Source of the DNA: Clostridiales bacterium | GTDB lineage: Bacteria > Bacillota_A > Clostridia > Oscillospirales > Acutalibacteraceae | Reading direction: 5' to 3' | DNA length: 17,390 bases | Assembly (NCBI GenBank): GCA_009774735.1 | Contig: VSOH01000010.1 | Coordinates: forward strand, 1 to 17,390 | Shown here: piece by piece, positions 1-6,019 of the stretch | Layout of the letters: each line of letters begins with the position of its first letter | How positions within the stretch are numbered: position 1 is the stretch's first letter | Notes under the pieces: model-generated | The model's database searches: none | The model's input: the letters and a program-made list of their open reading frames with translations, nothing else | Told to the model about the DNA's origin: nothing | Position numbers and translations under genes: made by a program

Positions 1-42
1 ATTAAATATTATATGCCTGTTAAATAAAAGTAAAATTTTCTA

Positions 43-71
43 TTGTTTTCTCGGATTGATAGTGATATAAT
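43..71 (+). promoter_or_regulatory. Promoter of the first GPH symporter
   Basis: TTGTTT at 43-48 and TATAAT at 66-71 are separated by exactly 17 bp. The -10 is a perfect match to the sigma-A consensus and the -35 matches 4 of 6. A perfect inverted repeat lies just downstream at 74-88, around the predicted start of transcription. Confidence 0.7.
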
Positions 72-73
72 AG

Positions 74-88
74 GTTAAAAATTTTAAC
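74..88. promoter_or_regulatory. Candidate operator downstream of the GPH promoter
   Basis: GTTAAAA and TTTTAAC flank a single central A, giving a perfect 15-bp palindrome directly after the -10 box and before the ribosome site AGAGGGG (91-97). Its size and position fit a repressor operator, but it could be a chance AT-rich palindrome. No identical copy was seen at the regulator or dehydrogenase promoters. Confidence 0.35.
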
Positions 89-104
89 AAAGAGGGGTTT
101 TCTT

Positions 105-1640
105 ATGGCAAAAACTAAAGCCGCTGCAGCAGCTTCTACCGCTCCTGCAGAGAAAAAGTACATGAAGCCATCAGAGATTGTTACCTTCGGTATAGGTCTA
201 TTCGGTGTTGCCCTGCTTACAGGATGGATGCCGGACTATACTATGACTTTCTTTGCAGACTTCGCGTTTAAAGGACAGGGCTTTGATTCAGCTCAGCTTG
301 CTACAATTGTATCATCCGTATTCGGTGTTGCCGGTGTAGTCGGCGCTGTTTGCGAGCTTGTTATCGGTATGCTTGTTGACAGAACAAGAACCAAGCTCGG
401 TAAAGTTAAGCCTTGGGTAGGCTTCGGTGCAATTCCGCTTGCTATTATTTCAATGCTTGTTTTCATTGCTCCGAACACATCATCATTCACAGTTGCTACA
501 ATCTGGATGTTTGTTATTTATGCACTGTATACCGCAATTTCCTGTGCGGTTGAGTCACCTTCAAACTGTTTTGGTGCACTTTGTTCACCAAATCCGAAGG
601 AAAGATCAAGTGCTATTTCAATCGCATCCTTCCTTCGTTCTGTAGGTCAGAGCGGCGGTCAGGTTGTAATCATTGCAGTTCCTGCAATTATGAAAGCAGC
701 AATGGGTCAGCAGCAGTATAAGAATGCTGAGGGTCAGGGTATTGACCTTATCATTTCAACTGCAGTATGTGCACTTGGTATGATGATTTTTGTAATGATT
801 TTCTTTGCTAACAACAAAGAGCGTGTACCTTACACAACAGAAAAGGTATCACTTGCAGAATCAATCAAGCTTGTATTTACAAACAAAAACCTTCTTATGG
901 TTTCACTTACAAAGCTCTTTGGCTTTGGCCGTGGTGTTTACGGTACAGTATCACTTTACATAGCAGTTTATCTTCTTGGTTCAAAGGGCTTAAAGCTTGC
1001 ACTTATGCTTCCGATGGGTATCGGTACAGCAGTAGGTACACTTCTTGTTAACCTTGTTCTCAAGAAATTCTCTACAAAGAAAACATTTATTCTTTTCTGC
1101 GTATACGGTTTCTCATCAATGGCTATTTTGTTCTTTATGTCAAAGGGAATCGGCTTTAACTCAACACTTATTGTTCCGTTCCTCATTCTCAATTTCTTCT
1201 GCGGTATTCAGCATGGTAACACAAATGTTACACCTAATATTATGATTGCTGACTGTATTGACGAAATGGAATATAAAACAGGCAAGAGACAGGAAGGTCT
1301 TGCTTATGCCGGCTATGGCTTGTTTTCAAAGATTGCATCTGCAGGTACTAAGTGGCTTGCACCTATGCTTGTTTACACATGGAGCGGCTATCAGTTCTCA
1401 CAGAGTACAAATATTGCATATGCAGACCAGACCAATGACGTATTGATGAAGTTCCTTGCTATTTATACCATTATTCCTGCAGCTTTCGTTCTTTTACAGG
1501 CTGTTCCGATTTTCTTCTATGATATGGTAGGCGAAAAGAAGGACAGAATTACTGCTGCACTTGCAGAAAGAAGAGCGGCTGCAAATACTGAAGAAACTGA
1601 TGAAACAGAAGATGTCAGCATCAGTGAAAATGCAGAGTAA
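105..1640 (+). CDS. GPH-family (MelB-like) sugar:cation symporter
   Basis: A 511-residue polytopic membrane protein of the glycoside-pentoside-hexuronide:cation symporter family within the major facilitator superfamily. The family imports sugars, glycosides or uronates with H+, Na+ or Li+ across the cytoplasmic membrane. The family loop between helices 2 and 3 is visible as DRTRTKLGKVKPW (residues 92-104), and the C-terminal half carries the motif MIADCIDEMEYKTGKRQEG at 380-398. An Ala/Lys-rich cytoplasmic N-terminus of about 20 residues and an acidic tail are extra to the core. The ATG follows AGAGGGG at 7 nt. At the helix-2 position where MelB has its cation-binding Asp before the loop, this protein has Glu84. 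It is a paralogue of the gene at 4470. The next gene starts 14 nt downstream, so the two are probably cotranscribed. The substrate is not deducible. Confidence 0.9.
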   Translation: MAKTKAAAAASTAPAEKKYMKPSEIVTFGIGLFGVALLTGWMPDYTMTFFADFAFKGQGFDSAQLATIVSSVFGVAGVVGAVCELVIGMLVDRTRTKLGKVKPWVGFGAIPLAIISMLVFIAPNTSSFTVATIWMFVIYALYTAISCAVESPSNCFGALCSPNPKERSSAISIASFLRSVGQSGGQVVIIAVPAIMKAAMGQQQYKNAEGQGIDLIISTAVCALGMMIFVMIFFANNKERVPYTTEKVSLAESIKLVFTNKNLLMVSLTKLFGFGRGVYGTVSLYIAVYLLGSKGLKLALMLPMGIGTAVGTLLVNLVLKKFSTKKTFILFCVYGFSSMAILFFMSKGIGFNSTLIVPFLILNFFCGIQHGNTNVTPNIMIADCIDEMEYKTGKRQEGLAYAGYGLFSKIASAGTKWLAPMLVYTWSGYQFSQSTNIAYADQTNDVLMKFLAIYTIIPAAFVLLQAVPIFFYDMVGEKKDRITAALAERRAAANTEETDETEDVSISENAE

Positions 1641-1654
1641 GGGGGTAAGTGAAA

Positions 1655-2638
1655 ATGGCTGAAACAAAAGAGAAAAAGGGCTTTAAGACCGGAGCTTACT
1701 CAATTATTGCCTGTGTAACAGTTGCTGTTGTTCTTGTTCTGATGACAATTTTTGCTTTCGCAATAAGATACACTGCTTTTTCACCTGAGAAGGTTGCACA
1801 GTTTTATACGGATACTGTAGTTCAGACAGGTGATGGATATAACGCTTACAAAAATACACTGGTTTCAAAGAATCAGAAATATGGTGATTTTGTAATTAAT
1901 GCTTATATGCTGCCATACGTTAATGACAGTGATGATGTTAAGCAGGCTGATTTTGTCGGCACAGGTAATGACAAAGAGGCTGCTGCAATTGACGAAGTGT
2001 ACAACACAATGTATGATTACTATGTTGAACTTCTCAGCACTTGCGGTCTTGACAATTATGATGAGTTTTACAATAACTATTTTGCTAAGCTCAGCGAGGT
2101 TAGAAATGCTGTTTACGGTGACGAATACATGGACACTGAATTTATGTTCGGTGCGTTTGAGTCAAATGTTGATCGTTACGGCAAATCTTTAACCGGTACT
2201 GAAAGAAAGCTCGCTCAGGATGAAAAGACTGTTATTCAGGAAGAATCAACAGGTGTTTATCAGGAGAAGTTTGGTAAGGACTATAAGTTCACCACAACAG
2301 TCAAAGAGTGCAATGAGCTTTCAGCGGATGAAGCAAAGGCTTATGTTGAGGAATATTCCGCAAGAATTAAACCTGTAGCAGAGTCAGGTGCAGCAAAGGC
2401 TGACCAGTATGGTCTTGTTGATGCTGATAAAAAAGATACAAAGAAATCTGATATGATTGATGCGTTTGCAAAGCTTGATTGTTCAGAGAATATTGATTCA
2501 GTTGCAAAGGCAATTGTTGATGTAACTCTTGACGATGGTACGGTTGTTGCAACACAGGAGCTTTATGTTGTAAAAATCGGTAACAGCTGGTATGTTGATG
2601 ATACAAATATTGACATTTCAGCATTATTCCTTGCATAA
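1655..2638 (+). CDS. Membrane-anchored extracytoplasmic protein, unknown function
   Basis: Not recognised. The product is 327 residues with a short Lys-rich cytoplasmic start, one hydrophobic segment at about residues 12-36, then a hydrophilic, acidic, mostly helical ectodomain predicted to lie outside. The last ~40 residues (DVTLDDGTVV through the C-terminus) read like the strand-rich end of an NTF2/DUF4878-type fold, but this is weak. The open frame also has GTG at 1649. The ribosome site AAGGGGG (1639-1645) lies 9 nt from ATG 1655 but only 3 nt from that GTG, so ATG 1655 is preferred. The gene follows the symporter by 14 nt and is followed by hairpin terminators. Cotranscription suggests, without proving, that it assists or senses the symporter or its substrate. 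Confidence 0.75.
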   Translation: MAETKEKKGFKTGAYSIIACVTVAVVLVLMTIFAFAIRYTAFSPEKVAQFYTDTVVQTGDGYNAYKNTLVSKNQKYGDFVINAYMLPYVNDSDDVKQADFVGTGNDKEAAAIDEVYNTMYDYYVELLSTCGLDNYDEFYNNYFAKLSEVRNAVYGDEYMDTEFMFGAFESNVDRYGKSLTGTERKLAQDEKTVIQEESTGVYQEKFGKDYKFTTTVKECNELSADEAKAYVEEYSARIKPVAESGAAKADQYGLVDADKKDTKKSDMIDAFAKLDCSENIDSVAKAIVDVTLDDGTVVATQELYVVKIGNSWYVDDTNIDISALFLA

Positions 2639-2653
2639 TAAATATAAAAAACA

Positions 2654-2681
2654 AGCACCTGAAGGTTAATCTTCGGGTGCT
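2654..2681. terminator. Hairpin, terminator of the TetR gene or tandem partner
   Basis: An 11-bp stem with one G-U pair (AGCACCTGAAG with CTTCGGGTGCT) closes a 6-nt loop. Read on the minus strand it is followed by TGTTTTTTAT, so as a strict terminator it serves the minus-strand regulator. On the plus strand it lacks a T tract. Confidence 0.55.
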
Positions 2682-2696
2682 GATATTATAGCGAAA

Positions 2697-2725
2697 AAAC
2701 AGCACTCCGATTCGGGGTGCTGTTT
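2697..2725. terminator. Bidirectional terminator between converging operons
   Basis: A 13-bp stem with one G-U pair (arms 2697-2709 and 2713-2725) and a 3-nt loop. On the minus strand it is followed by a run of T just past the regulator stop codon. On the plus strand it is followed by TTTAATATTTT. It resembles the neighbouring hairpin at 2654 (both hold AGCAC and GGTGCT), so the pair may be a tandem duplication. Confidence 0.75.
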
Positions 2726-2731
2726 AATATT

Positions 2732-3268
2732 TTAATTGTTATACGACTGAAGCATTGTGCACATTGCTTTGCTTAAAAGCTCTTTGTTCAGATTCGGAAT
2801 CATTTCAATAAGCAAATCTATCAATCCGCCTACGGCGAATGTAATATTTGCGTATTCGTAATAATTGTTTTCTTTATTGAAACCATTGTGTTCTGCAATA
2901 TTTTCAACAAGATTTTGCTTAAGCATTTTAATTGACGGACCGCAGATGGTGCTTGCTTTGAATTTGCAAAGATATTCGGAACTTTTTTCAACCTCATCAA
3001 TTACTCTGTCCACAAATATTTTTGGATTTTTGCCGATTTCGCTGTAATTCACAAGCTTGGATATATCAACAACGCCGTTCATAATTATCTGGAAACAGCT
3101 TTCAAGGCAATCCTCCATGCTTTTGTAATGCAAATAGAAGGTGCTTTTGTTAATATCCGCTCTCTTACACAGCTCCAACACTGTGATTTTTCCTGCATCT
3201 TTCTCGACCATCAGGTCAAGCATTGCATTAAAAACAGCGGCTTTTGTTCTTTTTATTCTTCTGTCCAT
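2732..3268 (-). CDS. TetR/AcrR-family transcriptional regulator
   Basis: A 178-residue DNA-binding protein. The N-terminal helix-turn-helix is clear: residues ~10-60 read through ITVLELCKRADINKSTFYLH followed by Y and K, the TetR pattern with STFYxHYKS in the recognition helix. The C-terminal ~110 residues are the divergent helical ligand and dimer domain. An upstream in-frame extension to 3346 exists, but it covers the promoter and does not resemble the family. The start at 3268 gives the normal family length, with AAGAG 9 nt upstream as a modest ribosome site. The gene is divergent from the dehydrogenase-symporter pair and convergent with the first symporter pair, the usual layout of a local repressor that releases DNA on binding the transported or oxidised compound. 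Ligand unknown. Confidence 0.85.
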   Translation of the reverse strand: MDRRIKRTKAAVFNAMLDLMVEKDAGKITVLELCKRADINKSTFYLHYKSMEDCLESCFQIIMNGVVDISKLVNYSEIGKNPKIFVDRVIDEVEKSSEYLCKFKASTICGPSIKMLKQNLVENIAEHNGFNKENNYYEYANITFAVGGLIDLLIEMIPNLNKELLSKAMCTMLQSYNN

Positions 3269-3305
3269 AACTCGATGCTCTTTTCGTAGAATATCATATA
3301 AAATA

Positions 3306-3334
3306 ATCATATCACAATAAAGAACACTTTTCAA
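3306..3334 (-). promoter_or_regulatory. Promoter of the TetR regulator
   Basis: On the minus strand TTGAAA (3334-3329) and TATGAT (3311-3306) are 17 bp apart. The sequence ATCATAT occurs twice here in direct orientation (3293-3299 and 3306-3312), the second over the -10 box. Confidence 0.6.
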
Positions 3335-3464
3335 CAATATGCACAATATTCGGCATTTGTTATAAAAAACAAGATAATAATTTGTTGAATAATACTAAAA
3401 AAACAATGAAACTGATTTGCAAACAGGTTGAACACGAAAAAAATGGTTAAATAAAAAATAAATA

Positions 3465-3493
3465 TTGTAAATTTAATTTTAGTATTGTATAAT
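3465..3493 (+). promoter_or_regulatory. Promoter of the dehydrogenase-symporter pair
   Basis: TTGTAA (3465-3470) and TATAAT (3488-3493) are 17 bp apart, with a perfect -10. The ribosome site AGGAGG (3519-3524) follows, 7 nt before the ATG at 3532. Confidence 0.75.
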
Positions 3494-3510
3494 ATATGGG
3501 AATATGATAC
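3487..3510. promoter_or_regulatory. Candidate TetR operator over the dehydrogenase -10 box
   Basis: GTATAATAT (3487-3495) and ATATGATAC (3502-3510) form an imperfect inverted repeat, 8 of 9 positions complementary, with a 6-nt centre. It covers the -10 hexamer and the likely start of transcription. A half-site matching 8 of 9 (ATATCATAT, 3291-3299) lies in the regulator's own leader. Binding by the adjacent regulator is inferred only. Confidence 0.4.
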
Positions 3511-3531
3511 TTACTTTTAGGAGGATATATT

Positions 3532-4386
3532 ATGAGCAATTGTAAATGCTGTAATGGTGACTGGCTTTCAGGAAAAACCGTTATTGTAACAGGTGCATCC
3601 GGTGGTATGGGTGCAGGAATTGCAGCAACCCTTATCAAGAAGCACGGCTGTCAGGTAGTGGGTGTTGCAAGAAGTGAAGCTAAGATGCTTGCTTTCATTG
3701 AGGAACTTGGTCCAACATATGCAGAGCAGTTTTCTTATAAGCTTTTTGATGTATCAGTTAAGGAAAACTGGGAGAATTTTGCTAAAGAGTTAGAGGAAGA
3801 GGGAATTGTTCCTTCAGTTCTCATCAACAATGCAGGTATTCTTCCAAAGTTCAAGAGATTTGACAGATATTCATATGACGAGATCGAGAGAGCTATGAAT
3901 ATCAACTTCTTCTCCTGCGTATATGGTGTAAAGACATTTTTACCTGTTCTTCTTCAGCAGGAAAATCCGGCTATCATTAATATTGACTCATCTGCTGCAT
4001 TAATGACTCTCGCAGGCACATCAATGTACAGTGCTTCAAAGGCAGCATTAAAGGGCTTTACCGAAGCGCTCAGAGTTGAGTTCAAGGGAAAAATGTATGT
4101 AGGTTTGGTTTGTCCGGGCTTTACTAAGACAGACATTTTCCGTGACCAGAAGAATGACGGCGGTAAGGGTCAGAAGGTTATGGATATGATTTCAACTGAC
4201 TGTGACCGTATGGTTAAGATGATTATGTTTGGTATTGAGCACAAGTGTCCGCTTATGATTCACGGACTTGATGCTCACGCAATGTCAATATTCAACAGAA
4301 TGCTTCCTGTTAAGGGCAGTGAGCTGTTCTCATTTGTAATGAAGGTTGCAGATATTGACTTATTCAATGAGGTATTTAAAGACTGA
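3532..4386 (+). CDS. Short-chain dehydrogenase/reductase (SDR), classical type
   Basis: A 284-residue NAD(P)-dependent oxidoreductase with a Rossmann fold, expected to interconvert an alcohol and a ketone in the cytoplasm. The cofactor loop is TGASGGMG (20-27), NNAG is at 99-102, and the catalytic set includes Asn125, Ser153 or Ser154, Tyr166 and Lys170 in the YSASK motif. Arg47 after the second strand hints at NADP(H), but this is weak. The C-terminal ~60 residues are hydrophobic and variable, as in substrate-binding lids of the family. The N-terminus has an unusual CKCC cluster (Cys4, Cys6, Cys7) ahead of the first strand. The gene has a strong promoter and AGGAGG site, and lies 83 nt upstream of a GPH symporter with a hairpin between. 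Hydroxysteroid, polyol or sugar substrates would all fit. The sequence does not choose between them. Confidence 0.88.
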   Translation: MSNCKCCNGDWLSGKTVIVTGASGGMGAGIAATLIKKHGCQVVGVARSEAKMLAFIEELGPTYAEQFSYKLFDVSVKENWENFAKELEEEGIVPSVLINNAGILPKFKRFDRYSYDEIERAMNINFFSCVYGVKTFLPVLLQQENPAIINIDSSAALMTLAGTSMYSASKAALKGFTEALRVEFKGKMYVGLVCPGFTKTDIFRDQKNDGGKGQKVMDMISTDCDRMVKMIMFGIEHKCPLMIHGLDAHAMSIFNRMLPVKGSELFSFVMKVADIDLFNEVFKD

Positions 4387-4402
4387 TTTCAGTTTATAGG
4401 CA

Positions 4403-4444
4403 GGGACGAGGATGTCTGTAAAGAGACATTTTCGCCCTTTTGCT
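4403..4444 (+). terminator. Intergenic terminator or attenuator before the second symporter
   Basis: GGG-A-CGAGGATGTCT pairs with AGACATTTTCG-CCC around a 6-nt loop: 11 bp including two G-U pairs, one bulged A, then three G-C pairs, followed by TTTTGCTTT. No convincing promoter is visible between it and the next ATG, so the hairpin may only partly stop transcription and lower symporter expression relative to the dehydrogenase. Confidence 0.7.
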
Positions 4445-4469
4445 TTAAACGTATTTTGGGGAGAGATTT

Positions 4470-5924
4470 ATGGCACAGGATATTACTAAGCAAAAGCATA
4501 TGAATTTCAAGGAAATTGCGGCTTATTCACTGGGACTTTTTGGTTTTCAGGCAATTGTAGGTCTGCTCAATTCCTATCAGGCAGAATTTGATTCATCAAT
4601 TCTCGGTGCTGATATTGCCGTTGTCGGTATTTTGATTTTGATTGCAAAAATTGTTTCGGCAGTGTTTGATCCTATTGTAGGTAATATGATTGACCGCTCA
4701 AAAAGCAAAAACGGCAAATTCAAATCAATGATTATGTATTCACTTGCACCTCTGCTTGTTATGACAGCAGTTGTGTTCTTAAAGGTTCCTTTTACAGGTG
4801 TTGGTCTTTATGTGTGGATTTTTGTTACATATCTGATTTGGTCACTGGCAATGACCTTGGGTGATGTTCCGTCACAGGGTATTGCATCAGTACTTACTCC
4901 AAACCCGACAGAAAGAACAAATGTCGTTTCAATTTCTAACACCTTTAAGCAGGTTGGATTTTCTGCCTGTGTAGTAATTGTTCCGATTGTATGCTTAATT
5001 ATTCCGAATGGTTCAAAGGTATTCGTTGCCAGTGGTGAAACGGATACACCAATGATTTCGAGCGAGTACTTTTTCACTGCTCTTTTAACAGCAGTGCTTG
5101 GCTGTGTATTGTTTGCACTTATTCCCATGCTTAATAAAGAGCGTGTTGCTTATGTTGCGTCGGAAAAAACCACATTCAAGGATATGATTGGTGCACTTAA
5201 GAACAACAAGCCGTTTATGCTCGTAATTGTTTCATATTTCCTCGGCTTTGGAAGACAGATGGCAATGGGTATTCAGGTACAGGCTGCTAATATTATTCTT
5301 GGTTCACAGAATCTTGTTGCAGTTCTCGGTATTGTAACTGCAGTAGGCTCAATGATAAGTATGGCTCTCTGCCCGGTTCTTATTAAGAAAATGGGTGAGA
5401 AAAAGACATATATTTTGCTTTCTGTTTACGGCTTTGCAGTATCGGTATTGTCATTTATTATTGGTCATTTCTATTTCATCAGTCCTGAAAATAAGGTGCT
5501 TATGGTACTGTTCTATCTGTCACTGTTCTTAATCGGTTTACAGTTTGGTGCAGTAACACTTATGCCGATGATTATGACTGCTGACTGTGTTGACTATTAT
5601 GAGTATGAAACAGGCAAGAGAATGGAGGGTGCTGCCTATTCAATCCTTACCTTAACAATCAAGGTTTGTCTTGCACTTGGTACTGCTCTTGGTCTTGTAT
5701 TTATTCAGGTTTCGGGCTATTCAGATACGGTAACTCAGATTGCAAATGGTGCAGCTACAGGCTTTGACCTTGGTACAAAGGACCTGGTGTTCTTTGCCTA
5801 TACAGTTGTTCCCGGTATTCTTGCACTTCTTTCGATTTTCCCAATCTTCAAATATGATGTTGTTGGTGAGAAGAAAGCTAAGATTGCTTCAGAGCTTGCA
5901 GCAAGAAGAAAAAATGCTGAATAA
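4470..5924 (+). CDS. GPH-family (MelB-like) symporter, second paralogue
   Basis: A 484-residue polytopic membrane transporter, homologous along its length to the product at 105-1640. The helix 2-3 loop reads DRSKSKNGKFKS (75-86), and the C-terminal half holds TADCVDYYEYETGKRMEG (370-387), the counterpart of the same motif in the first copy. Asp67 in FDPIVGNMID sits at the MelB cation-site position where the first paralogue has Glu. The second Asp of the MelB pair, four residues earlier, is replaced by a non-acidic residue in both. The ATG follows GGGGAGAG (4458-4465). Expression probably comes by read-through from the dehydrogenase promoter past the hairpin at 4403. Its product likely imports the dehydrogenase substrate or exports its product. 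The actual solute is unknown. Confidence 0.88.
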   Translation: MAQDITKQKHMNFKEIAAYSLGLFGFQAIVGLLNSYQAEFDSSILGADIAVVGILILIAKIVSAVFDPIVGNMIDRSKSKNGKFKSMIMYSLAPLLVMTAVVFLKVPFTGVGLYVWIFVTYLIWSLAMTLGDVPSQGIASVLTPNPTERTNVVSISNTFKQVGFSACVVIVPIVCLIIPNGSKVFVASGETDTPMISSEYFFTALLTAVLGCVLFALIPMLNKERVAYVASEKTTFKDMIGALKNNKPFMLVIVSYFLGFGRQMAMGIQVQAANIILGSQNLVAVLGIVTAVGSMISMALCPVLIKKMGEKKTYILLSVYGFAVSVLSFIIGHFYFISPENKVLMVLFYLSLFLIGLQFGAVTLMPMIMTADCVDYYEYETGKRMEGAAYSILTLTIKVCLALGTALGLVFIQVSGYSDTVTQIANGAATGFDLGTKDLVFFAYTVVPGILALLSIFPIFKYDVVGEKKAKIASELAARRKNAE

Positions 5925-5941
5925 TATTTAACAAATTATAG

Positions 5942-5980
5942 TAAGACGGCGAAGGTGTTGACCTTCACCGTCTTATTTTG
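5942..5980 (+). terminator. Terminator of the second symporter, overlapping the next promoter
   Basis: TAAGACGG-C-GAAGGT pairs with ACCTTC-A-CCGTCTTA (5942-5956 with 5961-5975) around the loop GTTG, with a single C/A mismatch, followed by TTTTG. The loop and 3' arm contain TTGACC, the -35 box of the following gene. Confidence 0.85.
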
Positions 5981-5986
5981 TATAAT
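5958..5986 (+). promoter_or_regulatory. Promoter of the BspA-like gene, embedded in a terminator
   Basis: TTGACC (5958-5963) and TATAAT (5981-5986) are 17 bp apart, matching 5 of 6 and 6 of 6 consensus bases. The -35 lies inside the terminator hairpin of the upstream gene. The ATG at 6020 is about 27 nt from the predicted transcription start. Confidence 0.75.
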
Positions 5987-6019
5987 GGATGTACAAGATT
6001 TTTTAAAAGGGATGATTTG

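Noticed and set aside
3269..3346. 26-residue N-terminal extension of the TetR regulator
   Set aside because: It spans the predicted promoter, has no ribosome site, and does not match TetR family length.
5978..6019. Longer start (TTG 5978) for the BspA-like protein
   Set aside because: It begins in the terminator tail and overlaps the -10 box, and it would put 14 charged and polar residues before an obvious signal peptide.
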